Assembly (NCBI GenBank): GCA_022449705.1
Contig: JAKURS010000041.1
Location: 1 to 8,908, forward strand
Origin: Candidatus Poseidoniia archaeon
GTDB lineage: Archaea > Thermoplasmatota > Poseidoniia > MGIII > CG-Epi1
Direction: 5' to 3'
Length of the DNA: 8,908 bases
The position numbers and the translations under genes were made by a program. Below the pieces are notes generated by a model, which was given only the letters and a program-made list of their open reading frames with translations, did not search any database and was not told the origin of the DNA. This document shows, piece after piece, positions 1 through 6,696 of this stretch (its first letter is position 1; each line of letters starts with the position of its first letter).

Positions 1-400
1 AATCGAGGCTGATATTGAGCCGCTGTAATCCCGCGTGCCGCAGCTTTTTGGCCTGTGCCGCCAGCAGGTAGCCATTGGTGGTGAGGGCCAGGTCGTCAAG
101 CCCTGGAATAACGGCTAGCATTCGCACCAGCCGGTAGAGGTCGGCGCGCAACAGGGGCTCACCCCCGGTGAGGCGCACCCGCGAGACTCCCAGACCCACC
201 AGCAGCCGCACCATCCGCGCCAGCTGCTTGTAACTCAGCAGTTCCTCGCGCGCGACAAAACAGGGTTCCGGCCCATCGGAAGGCATGCAGTAAGGACAAC
301 GAAAATTGCAGCGGTCGGTGACCGAGATGCGCAGCTGGGTGAGGGGGCGGCCGTAGAGGTCACGCTCCGGTCGGGAAGACAACATTCCGTCAGGCGCCAT
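1..400 (-). CDS. moaA: GTP 3',8-cyclase MoaA, N-terminal part (runs off left edge)
   Basis: Radical-SAM enzyme that converts GTP to 3',8-cyclo-GTP, the first committed step of molybdenum cofactor synthesis; cytosolic. About 133 N-terminal residues are visible, read from position 400 leftward. The [4Fe-4S]/SAM motif CNFRCPYC (Cys31, Cys35, Cys38) follows RISVTDR, as in MoaA. Further hallmarks are LTGGEPLLR (about residues 77-85), TTNGYLL (107-113) and LNISLD (128-133). The C-terminal cluster that binds GTP lies outside the window. Two in-frame ATGs exist, at 400 and 385; I take 400 because a TATA-like CTTTAAGG is centred about 31 bases upstream, though neither has a clear Shine-Dalgarno. The gene follows folD on the same strand after 63 bases. 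The family call is firm; the exact start is not. Confidence 0.93.
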   Translation of the reverse strand, partial: MAPDGMLSSRPERDLYGRPLTQLRISVTDRCNFRCPYCMPSDGPEPCFVAREELLSYKQLARMVRLLVGLGVSRVRLTGGEPLLRADLYRLVRMLAVIPGLDDLALTTNGYLLAAQAKKLRHAGLQRLNISLD

Positions 401-427
401 ACCAGTCCGCCAGCAGGCCGGCCAGTG

Positions 428-435
428 CTTTAAGG
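428..435 (-). promoter_or_regulatory. Candidate TATA box for moaA
   Basis: CTTTAAGG (read as CCTTAAAG on the minus strand) lies in the 63-base gap between the folD stop and moaA, in otherwise GC-rich DNA. An archaeal start site about 26 bases downstream would fall near 405, leaving roughly a 5-base leader before the ATG at 400. This suggests moaA has its own promoter rather than depending only on read-through from folD. The assignment rests on spacing and composition only. Confidence 0.35.
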
Positions 436-463
436 TAAAGGGCCCCGCGCGCAGCCGCCCTGC

Positions 464-1279
464 CTAATCTTCGGCAGCCGCGACTGTATTCGCCATCAGC
501 ATCGCGACGGTCATCGGCCCCACGCCGCCCGGCACCGGGGTCAGCGCGCCCGCAACTTCGGCGACGCCGGGCGCGCAGTCGCCAACAAAGCCAGCCGCGG
601 TGCGGTTGACGCCGACGTCAACCACCGTCGCGCCGGGCCGCACCATTTCTGGAGCGACCGTATCTGGCTGGCCAGCGGCGACTATCAGCAGTTCCGCCTG
701 CCGGGTGTGGTGCGCCAGCTCCGCCGTCGCAGTGTGGCACACTGTCACCGTGGCGTTTGCCTGTATCAGCATCACTGCCAGCGGCTTGCCAACGATGTTG
801 CTGCGGCCAACGATGACGGCGTGCTTCCCAGCCGGCGAATGGCCACTGCGTTCCAGCAGCTCCATGATGCCGGCGGGCGTGCAGGGGCGCAGCGCCGGCT
901 CACCACGCAACAGCTTCCCGAGGTTCACGGGATGGAAACCGTCGACGTCGCGTTCGGGTGCGATGCGCACCAGCGCCGGCTCAAGCCTGTCAGGGAGCGG
1001 CAACTGGACGATAAGTCCGTGCTCGCTGCTGTTCAGCTGCTCAACGAGCGCTTCCAGCTTCGCCAGGCTGGTTCCGGCCGGCAAGTGGTGGTGCGCCAGC
1101 TTAATCCCGACTCGTTCGGCAGCGCGCGACTTGGCGCGGATGTAGCTGGTCGAGGCGGGGTCGTCGCCTACCTGCACTACCGCCAGCCGCGGCGCGCTGG
1201 CGAGCCGGGCGACGCGCGCCCGCAGCTCGCTCTCGACGGCGGCCGCGACTGCCCGTCCGTCGAGGATATCAGCGCTCAT
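464..1279 (-). CDS. folD: Bifunctional methylene-THF dehydrogenase / methenyl-THF cyclohydrolase FolD
   Basis: Interconverts 5,10-methylene-, 5,10-methenyl- and 10-formyl-tetrahydrofolate with NAD(P); central one-carbon enzyme, cytosolic. The 271-residue length is normal for the family. The catalytic-domain motif VGDDPASTSYIRAK places the conserved Tyr46 and Lys50; VQLPLP gives Gln92 and DVDGF gives Asp113. The Rossmann part has GRSNIVGKPLA (158-168), with Arg-Ser typical of NADP-preferring enzymes, then DVGVNR and the C-terminal TPVPGGVGPMT. The frame stays open to 1384, but the start at 1279 is chosen because it has a strong GGAGG six bases upstream and gives the family N-terminus (MSADILDGR). 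It overlaps the end of the RusA-like gene by 11 bases, so translation is probably coupled. FolD implies tetrahydrofolate-type C1 metabolism, which only some archaea use. Confidence 0.96.
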   Translation of the reverse strand: MSADILDGRAVAAAVESELRARVARLASAPRLAVVQVGDDPASTSYIRAKSRAAERVGIKLAHHHLPAGTSLAKLEALVEQLNSSEHGLIVQLPLPDRLEPALVRIAPERDVDGFHPVNLGKLLRGEPALRPCTPAGIMELLERSGHSPAGKHAVIVGRSNIVGKPLAVMLIQANATVTVCHTATAELAHHTRQAELLIVAAGQPDTVAPEMVRPGATVVDVGVNRTAAGFVGDCAPGVAEVAGALTPVPGGVGPMTVAMLMANTVAAAED

Positions 1280-1763
1280 CTCCCTCCTCCAGTGGGTCGA
1301 GCGTGTAGAGGCAGACCTCGACCCGCGGCGCGTCGCCCTGCGCGGCGCGGCGCTTGCGCACGACCAGCTCGGCGACCTGTCCATCGTCGTGGTAGAGCAC
1401 GCCGGTCAGGCCATCCTTGACCGCCTTGGCCAGATTGTCGGCGTCAGGCCGCTTGTCGTGGTGCTCCTCCAGCCGCGGAACGCGCTTGCGCCACTTGCTC
1501 TTGGGACAGGGGAAATAGGCCATGACCTGCAGTCCGAGTGGTCCCACAAACATCCCAGTCAAACCAGCCTCCTCACGGGCGCGCTGCGCCAGGAACGCGA
1601 TGTCCACCTTGTAGACTTTTGACGCTTTGGGGTCGGTCGCTACGACGTAGCTGCCCTTGCGATAGAACCGGGGTCGCCCCTGCGCGACCGGCTTTCCCGG
1701 AATCGTGAATTCGATGCGCACACCCGGCGAGGGGGTGGGGGGATTAGGACTTTTCCGCCGCAT
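1269..1763 (-). CDS. RusA-like Holliday junction resolvase / endodeoxyribonuclease
   Basis: RusA-fold nucleases cut four-way DNA junctions with Mg2+. The protein has the family N-terminal motif GKPVAQGRPRF (23-33) and the active-site block KRPDADNLAKAVKDGL (104-119) followed by YHDDGQV (124-130). Asp107, Asp109 and Lys113 match the spacing of E. coli RusA Asp70, Asp72 and Lys76; Asp126/Asp127 correspond to the distal acidic residue Asp91. Length (164 aa, or 150 from the later start) is slightly above the usual 120-140. Coordinates give the longest ATG frame, but the first 14 residues are low-complexity Pro/Ser/Arg and the TATA box at 1767-1774 is too close to this ATG. A GTG at 1721, giving VRIEFTIPGKP, fits the family better and may be the real start. 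Divergent from ABCE1 and coupled to folD. RusA-like genes are mostly viral or bacterial; archaea normally use Hjc. Confidence 0.85.
   Translation of the reverse strand: MRRKSPNPPTPSPGVRIEFTIPGKPVAQGRPRFYRKGSYVVATDPKASKVYKVDIAFLAQRAREEAGLTGMFVGPLGLQVMAYFPCPKSKWRKRVPRLEEHHDKRPDADNLAKAVKDGLTGVLYHDDGQVAELVVRKRRAAQGDAPRVEVCLYTLDPLEEGDER
1281..1290 (-). promoter_or_regulatory. Shine-Dalgarno site fixing the folD start
   Basis: Minus-strand GGAGGAGGGA ends two bases before the ATG at 1279, with the core GGAGG six bases away. It lies inside the last codons of the RusA-like gene, where it encodes Leu-Glu-Glu-Gly. It decides between the internal ATG and the longer open frame upstream. Confidence 0.8.
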
Positions 1764-1766
1764 CCC

Positions 1767-1774
1767 TTAATTAA
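1767..1774. promoter_or_regulatory. TTAATTAA palindrome: TATA box of the divergent ABCE1 / rusA-like promoters
   Basis: This eight-base AT-only palindrome sits in the 32-base divergent spacer. Its centre is 25.5 bases before the A of the ABCE1 ATG (1796), the spacing expected when an archaeal transcript starts at the start codon (leaderless). Being palindromic it could also serve the minus strand, where transcription would begin near 1745, downstream of the ATG at 1763 and upstream of the GTG at 1721. No purine-rich BRE is obvious on either side. Confidence 0.6.
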
Positions 1775-1795
1775 GAGAGCAGCAGCGGGCGGCCA

Positions 1796-3556
1796 ATGCG
1801 GATTGCCGTACTGCACGAGGATCGTTGCCAGCCCAAACGCTGCATGAACGAGTGCTACAACTTCTGCCCACCGGTCCGCAACGGCGTCGAGGTCATCACC
1901 TGGCGCGAGGACGACAAACCACTGGTTTCCGAACCGCTCTGCATTGGTTGCGGTATTTGTGTTCACAAGTGCCCACATGATGCGCTCACCATTGTCAACC
2001 TCCCGGAAGGCGATGAGCGCGAGACAGCCCACCGTTACGGGCAGAACGACTTCAGGCTATTTCGGCTGCCGGTGCCGAAGGAGAGGCAGGTGATCGGCCT
2101 GCTGGGCGCCAACGGCACCGGCAAGACCACCGCCATCTCGCTGCTGGCGGGTGAGCTGGTGCCCAACCTGGGCGACTGGGAGCAACCGGGCGACTGGCCG
2201 GTGGTGCTGGAGCACTTCGCCGGCACCGGCCTGCATGCCCACTTCGCGGCGCTGGCGGACGGCAGCGTCCGTGTCGCACTCAAACCACAGTATGTAGATC
2301 AGATTCCGAAGCGCTTCAAGGGCACGCTGCGCGAGCTGCTCGCCAGGGTGGCAGATGCCGGGCGAGTTGCCGAGGTCGTTGACGAGCTGGGGCTGACCGG
2401 ACTCGACCAGCCGCTGGCGAAATTGTCGGGCGGCGAATTGCAGAAGGGAGCCATCGCCGCCACACTGCTGAAGGAGGCTGAGCTCTACTTCTTCGACGAG
2501 CCCTCCTCGTATCTCGACATCGAACAGCGGTTGCTGGTGGCGCAGCGCATTGCCACACTCGGGGCGAAAAAGTCGGTAATAGTCATCGAGCATGACCTCG
2601 CCATCTTGGATCATGTCACTGAGCAGCTGCACCTGCTCTACGGCGAGCCGAACGCTTACGGCATCGTCTCGCAGCCGCTGAGTGTGCGGCACGGCATCAA
2701 CAGCTGGCTCGGGGGCGAGCTGCGCGAGGAGAACGTGCGGCTGCGCGACAACCGTATCGAGTTCCTGGCGCACCCGCCAAGGACAGGCTGGGACGCGGAA
2801 CCGCTGGTCAGCTGGCCCAGGCTAGAAAAGCAGCGTGGCAATTTCACCCTCACGGCAGCCGCAGGCGAGATCCGCCAGGGGCAGGTACTGGGCGTCGTCG
2901 GTGGCAACGCTACCGGCAAGACCACTTTCGTGCAGCTGCTGGCTGGTGCCCTGGAGCCCGACTCGGGTGAAATCGAGCTGGAACTGGCGATTTCCTGCAA
3001 GCCGCAATATATCATGCCGCAAGCGGACTTGCGGGTAGGCGAGCTGTTGCGCGCGGTCGAAGGTTTCGACGAGCACTATTTGAACGTCGAGCTGCTCCAG
3101 CCGCTCGGCCTCGAGCCGCTCATGGAGCAGGATCTGAAATCGCTGTCCGGGGGCGAGCTGCAGCGTGTAGCGATAGCGGAGTGTCTGCTGCGCAAAGCCG
3201 ACCTCTACCTGCTTGATGAGCCCTCCGCGTATCTCGACGCCGGCCAGCGCATGGTCACCGCGCGCACTATCAGGCGCTGCATGGAGCGCCGCACCAGCTC
3301 GGCGCTGGTGGTCGACCACGACGTCTACTTCATCGACTACCTCTCCGACGGGCTGCTTTGCTTCTCCGGCACACCGGGGGAGCATGGCCTAGCGGAGGGT
3401 CCATTCAGGATGCGTGAAGGGATGAACCGCTTCCTCAAGCGGCTGGACATCACCTTCCGGCGTGACCGCAACACCCATCGCCCGCGCATCAACAAACGCG
3501 GCTCGCGGCTCGACCGGGAGCAGAAAGCGGCTGGTGAGTTCTACTATCCCGACTGA
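1796..3556 (+). CDS. abce1: ABCE1 / Rli1 ribosome-recycling ATPase
   Basis: Twin-ATPase that splits 70S ribosomes with aRF1 or Pelota after termination and rescue, and takes part in initiation; cytosolic, soluble. The 586 residues match the archaeal family length. Residues 11-24 and 49-59 carry eight cysteines (11, 16, 20, 24 and 49, 52, 55, 59) for two [4Fe-4S] clusters. NBD1 has Walker A GANGTGKTT (104-112), signature LSGGELQ (210-216), Walker B ending Asp234-Glu235 and H-loop His266. NBD2 has GGNATGKTT (369-377), LSGGELQ (450-456), Asp474-Glu475 and His508. The C-terminal hinge region (PRINKRGSRLDREQK) is intact. The start is supported by the family N-terminus (MRIAVLHEDRC) and by a TATA box 25 bases upstream; no Shine-Dalgarno is present, so the mRNA is probably leaderless. 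All catalytic residues are kept. Confidence 0.98.
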   Translation: MRIAVLHEDRCQPKRCMNECYNFCPPVRNGVEVITWREDDKPLVSEPLCIGCGICVHKCPHDALTIVNLPEGDERETAHRYGQNDFRLFRLPVPKERQVIGLLGANGTGKTTAISLLAGELVPNLGDWEQPGDWPVVLEHFAGTGLHAHFAALADGSVRVALKPQYVDQIPKRFKGTLRELLARVADAGRVAEVVDELGLTGLDQPLAKLSGGELQKGAIAATLLKEAELYFFDEPSSYLDIEQRLLVAQRIATLGAKKSVIVIEHDLAILDHVTEQLHLLYGEPNAYGIVSQPLSVRHGINSWLGGELREENVRLRDNRIEFLAHPPRTGWDAEPLVSWPRLEKQRGNFTLTAAAGEIRQGQVLGVVGGNATGKTTFVQLLAGALEPDSGEIELELAISCKPQYIMPQADLRVGELLRAVEGFDEHYLNVELLQPLGLEPLMEQDLKSLSGGELQRVAIAECLLRKADLYLLDEPSAYLDAGQRMVTARTIRRCMERRTSSALVVDHDVYFIDYLSDGLLCFSGTPGEHGLAEGPFRMREGMNRFLKRLDITFRRDRNTHRPRINKRGSRLDREQKAAGEFYYPD

Positions 3557-3622
3557 AGCGCCCTGCAGCCTGCCTGCCAGGATGCGTTTACGACCAGACC
3601 ATTGCTGCATCGGGGCTGCACC

Positions 3623-3628
3623 CTTATC
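3623..3628 (+). promoter_or_regulatory. Weak TATA-like element before the RND exporter
   Basis: CTTATC is centred about 25 bases before the GTG at 3650, which would make a leaderless transcript starting at that codon. A second candidate, GTTTAC near 3586-3591, would start transcription near 3614. Both are weak; read-through from ABCE1, whose stop is 93 bases upstream of the GTG, is equally possible. Confidence 0.25.
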
Positions 3629-3649
3629 CCGACGAGCCGCTGCGCGACC

Positions 3650-6292
3650 GTGATTCCGGAGCTGGCAGACCGGTTCGTGGGGTTCTACACGCGCCTCATC
3701 CTGGGTAACCCGCTGCTGACGGTGGCACTGCTCGTGCTGGTGACGCTGCTGCTGCTCAAGCCTGCACTGACCTTTGAGCAGAATATGACCCGTGATATCG
3801 AGGTCTACCTGCCGGAGGGCGAGGAATCAACCAACCTGCTGCTCGAGGTGCGGCAGGACTGGGCCACCGACATAATCATCGTCTATATCGAGACCCGCAA
3901 TGCGAATGACCCCGAACGGTTCGACAACCTGGAAACGCACAATATCACCTATGTCCCAACGCTCAAGGAGATTGCGCGGCTGGAACAGGAAATCGACCCC
4001 TGGGGCCAGTCGATGGAACAGGTGGAGTTCAGGAACTGCTTCCAGTCCCAGAGAGCCGCCGACCGGGGGCAGTGCGACGACATCATCTTCACGCTCAGCA
4101 TCTCAACACTCATCAAGGAGTTCAACTCGACCAACAGTCGTTTTATCGAAGCTACGGAAGAGAAGGCATTTGGTGGCCTTTCGATCGAACAATACGATGA
4201 CGAGCAGATAAACGAGACAGGTCGCTACGCGATACCCAGCGATCAGGACCGGGTCGATCAGATTTACGAGCAGACCTCCGGCGCGCTACAGGATTTCGCC
4301 ATCGACACCAACAATGATGGAATCCTTGACACGGCGTACATCATGTTTGCGCTGAAGTACTCGGAGGGCAACAACGATGCGATACAGGCGGAAATTATCG
4401 ACCGTATCCAGCAGGCTATTGACTCACGGCAGAACCCAGCGCGCACCGAGATGACGCAGACCGGGCTGGTAGTGGTGCTGCACGAGGTGACGGCGCGGCT
4501 CTACGAAGACTTGCTGGCGATGCTGCCGATTTCGCTTGTCATCGTACTGGGAATAATGCTCTGGTTCCACCGCAATATCTTCGTGATTCCGGTGGTGCTC
4601 ATCCCGATTTTCTGCGCACTTATCTGGACCCTGGGGTTGGTGCGGCTCTCAGGCGCAGTGCTGACGCCAATGATTGTCGCCGCCGGGCCAATCCTGGTGG
4701 GAATTGGTGTCGATTACGGGCTGCATGTCGCTAACCGCATCATCGAGTTCCGCGAGGCGGGACTGACGCACGGCAGGGCAACCCACAGCGCCATGCTAAC
4801 CACCGGCAAGGCAACGCTGCTCTGCGCCCTCACTGACACCATCGGCTTCTCGGCGCTGTTCATCTCGCCGATTGCACCGATGCGCACTGTAGGGCTTACA
4901 ATGATTATCGGTGTTGCTTGCGCGTTCGTGCTGACGGTGAGCATGACACCCGCGATTATCAAGCTCACCAACTACACTCGCCACCACCCGAAGGCGTGGG
5001 TCGGTATCGCGCGCGTCTCGTCACAGCAGTGGCGTGTAATCCTGCTGGTGGTGCTGCTAGTGACTGGCTACTCGCTGGCGCGGCTCTCGGTGATGGACCA
5101 AGACATCCGGGGCGATGAATCAGCCCCTGAGGATATCGCCTCAATCAGGAAGCTGGCCGAATATTCTGAGAAGTTCGAGGCGGGGCAGACTGGTATCCTG
5201 CTGGTAGCGGGGCCGCCCGACCGGCCCAAGCCAGCCGCCAAGGACCTTGGAGTATTGGACGTGATGAACTGGACCACTGTCGAGCTGAACAACCTCACGG
5301 TCATCAACCGCAACTCGGGCGACCCCATCAACGTCTCGGCGTTCTCAATCGTTGATTTCTTCAAGTCAGCGCATATCACGCTGGAGGTGGCACAGCCGGG
5401 AGGCGAGCCGCTGCTAGTGTTCGACGGCAGCTTCTGGGAATTCCTGCACCACCCCTTCTTCGATGAGAACAACCTCTCCTGGATGGACCTGGGACCCTAC
5501 ACTCGTGCCGAGTTCCGGCAGGACATGATAGACGTCTTCTACGACTCGTTCACGGGAGAGATGCGCGCGATGCTGCTGACCGACGACTACACCAGGGCGC
5601 TCATCTATACCAGCATGCCATACGTAAACATAGACGATACGGCACTGCTGGTCGAACACACTGACGATATCGCCGCCCACTATGACACCTTCTACCTGCA
5701 TAATCTCGACGCGGAGATGTCGCAGCTCACCGGCGGCCCGCCAGTCACCATCGCCATCAACAAGGGCATTCAGGATACGCAGTACAGGACGATTGCGCTG
5801 AGCCTGGTGCTGGTGCTGGTGACGATGGTCCTGATTTTCCGTTCATTCCGTTTCGGCTTCATTACCTTCCTCCCCATCCTGATTGTCGTCCTGTGGTATC
5901 CTGCCACGGTCCATACCGGCGGTACCAACCTAAACATCTTCACCGCCATGGTCGGCACCATCATCATCGGTATCGGCATTGATAACTCAATCCAGATTAC
6001 TGAACGCATCCGCGAGGAAGGCACCCGACCCGAAGGCATCCAGCATGCTGTGCAACATACAGGCCAATCGGTCGTAGAAGCTACTTTCACGACTATGGGG
6101 GGCGTCCTGTCGGGCGTCATCATCTCGCTCTACCGCACCCAGTTTATCGGCTTGCGTAATTTTTTCGCACTGATTATCACGCTGGTGCTATTCTCGCTGC
6201 TGCTGGCAGTCTTCGCGCTCCCCAGCTTCTACCAAGCGCTGCATCACTACGGCGGCAAATTCGGCCCCCGGCGCTTGAAGGTCAAGCGCTAG
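3650..6292 (+). CDS. RND-superfamily exporter (MMPL / Patched-like), 12 TM
   Basis: Predicted proton-driven membrane transporter of the archaeal/MMPL branch of RND proteins; substrate unknown (lipids or other hydrophobic compounds are typical of relatives). Numbering is from GTG 3650 (880 aa). Two-fold repeat: TM1 about 21-40, a first extracytoplasmic domain about 45-285, TM2-6 about 289-434, TM7 about 462-480, a second domain about 485-710, TM8-12 about 712-859. The proton-path motif GIGVDYGLHV (351-360) is repeated as GIGIDNSIQI (774-783), with Asn for Tyr in the second half. The first domain has the loop DTNNDGILD (219-227) and the only non-membrane cysteines (130 and 142). An upstream TTG at 3602 keeps the frame open, but its extra residues do not resemble a membrane-protein start. 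No neighbouring adaptor or outer channel gene is seen, as expected for a single-membrane archaeon. It converges on ribH. Confidence 0.9.
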   Translation: MIPELADRFVGFYTRLILGNPLLTVALLVLVTLLLLKPALTFEQNMTRDIEVYLPEGEESTNLLLEVRQDWATDIIIVYIETRNANDPERFDNLETHNITYVPTLKEIARLEQEIDPWGQSMEQVEFRNCFQSQRAADRGQCDDIIFTLSISTLIKEFNSTNSRFIEATEEKAFGGLSIEQYDDEQINETGRYAIPSDQDRVDQIYEQTSGALQDFAIDTNNDGILDTAYIMFALKYSEGNNDAIQAEIIDRIQQAIDSRQNPARTEMTQTGLVVVLHEVTARLYEDLLAMLPISLVIVLGIMLWFHRNIFVIPVVLIPIFCALIWTLGLVRLSGAVLTPMIVAAGPILVGIGVDYGLHVANRIIEFREAGLTHGRATHSAMLTTGKATLLCALTDTIGFSALFISPIAPMRTVGLTMIIGVACAFVLTVSMTPAIIKLTNYTRHHPKAWVGIARVSSQQWRVILLVVLLVTGYSLARLSVMDQDIRGDESAPEDIASIRKLAEYSEKFEAGQTGILLVAGPPDRPKPAAKDLGVLDVMNWTTVELNNLTVINRNSGDPINVSAFSIVDFFKSAHITLEVAQPGGEPLLVFDGSFWEFLHHPFFDENNLSWMDLGPYTRAEFRQDMIDVFYDSFTGEMRAMLLTDDYTRALIYTSMPYVNIDDTALLVEHTDDIAAHYDTFYLHNLDAEMSQLTGGPPVTIAINKGIQDTQYRTIALSLVLVLVTMVLIFRSFRFGFITFLPILIVVLWYPATVHTGGTNLNIFTAMVGTIIIGIGIDNSIQITERIREEGTRPEGIQHAVQHTGQSVVEATFTTMGGVLSGVIISLYRTQFIGLRNFFALIITLVLFSLLLAVFALPSFYQALHHYGGKFGPRRLKVKR

Positions 6293-6302
6293 CGGCGCTA
6301 GC
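6286..6302. repeat. Tandem GCGCTAGC repeat carrying both convergent stop codons
   Basis: GCGCTAGC occurs at 6286-6293 and 6295-6302. Each copy holds the palindrome GCTAGC, and each contains a TAG: one ends the RND gene on the plus strand, the other (read on the minus strand) ends ribH. The five bases between the stop codons are the only non-coding DNA here. The unit could form a short hairpin on either strand, but no T-tract follows. Confidence 0.6.
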
Positions 6303-6696
6303 CTAGCATTTCTGCGACGGCTTCAACCGCCTTGCGAGCGTAAGGGAGCAGCCGCGGCTCGATATGTTGTGGCTCGGCGCCCGGCCCGATGACGCCCATG
6401 CCGACCGGCTTTCCGGTCGCCAACTGTAGGTCCAGCACCGCCTGCACGACCGCCTGCCCCATCGCAAGGCCGTGCTGTGTCTCGCCGCGTTCGATGATGC
6501 CGAGCAGCACCGCACCGTCGACATCGTTGCGCCCGAGCAGCCGCTGCAGCGCCAGCGGGCACTCCAGCGCGCCCGGCACCCACCGCTCGGCAGCGATTTC
6601 CAGCCCCAGTCCGCCGGCGCGGTCGCGCGCCGTCGCGGCCATGCGTTCGACCGCCTCGCGGTGGTAGCTGCCGCAGACCAGCACGATGCGGCTCAT
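6298..6696 (-). CDS. ribH: 6,7-dimethyl-8-ribityllumazine synthase RibH
   Basis: Condenses 5-amino-6-ribitylamino-uracil with the RibB product to form lumazine, the penultimate step to riboflavin. The 132 residues show VPGALECPLA (40-49), the DVDGAVLLG strand (58-66), RGETQH (70-75, His75 as the conserved acid/base) and the archaeal-type segment GKPVGMGVIGPG (95-106), then ARKAVEAVAEM. The canonical Phe of the substrate-stacking N-terminal loop is replaced by Tyr11 in GSYHRE. By sequence it is nearer to methanogen RibH than to bacterial RibH. It is the last gene of the flavin operon: its ATG overlaps the ribE stop as ATGA, and GGAGG lies four bases before the ATG (6701-6705). Archaeal RibC riboflavin synthases are paralogues of this family, but the VPG and GETxH motifs favour lumazine synthase. 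Confidence 0.93.
   Translation of the reverse strand: MSRIVLVCGSYHREAVERMAATARDRAGGLGLEIAAERWVPGALECPLALQRLLGRNDVDGAVLLGIIERGETQHGLAMGQAVVQAVLDLQLATGKPVGMGVIGPGAEPQHIEPRLLPYARKAVEAVAEMLG

Noticed and set aside
707..1420. Plus-strand open frame (237 codons) opposite folD
   Set aside because: Arg/Gln/Ala-rich antisense shadow; folD on the other strand has complete family motifs and a strong Shine-Dalgarno.
1640..2032. Minus-strand frame of 130 codons running from ABCE1 into the rusA-like region
   Set aside because: It crosses the divergent promoter and covers the ABCE1 N-terminal cysteine block on one side and RusA coding on the other; no independent support.
2057..2773. Long open frame (238 codons) on the minus strand opposite ABCE1
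   Set aside because: It lies wholly within the ABCE1 coding region, has no recognisable domain, and is explained by codon bias in a GC-rich gene. The same applies to the minus-strand frames at 2822-3385 and 2656-3015.
3602..3649. Extended N-terminus of the RND exporter from a TTG at 3602
   Set aside because: The 16 extra residues include two cysteines and no membrane-protein features; TTG lacks a Shine-Dalgarno, and the GTG at 3650 has a TATA-like box at leaderless distance.
6152..6161. TTGCGTAATT, identical to ten bases of the ribB operator region
   Set aside because: Single occurrence in the exporter coding sequence with no paired half-site; treated as chance.
6160..6165. T6 run that could be an archaeal terminator
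   Set aside because: It lies within the exporter, encoding an Asn-Phe-Phe stretch in TM12, about 125 bases before the stop.
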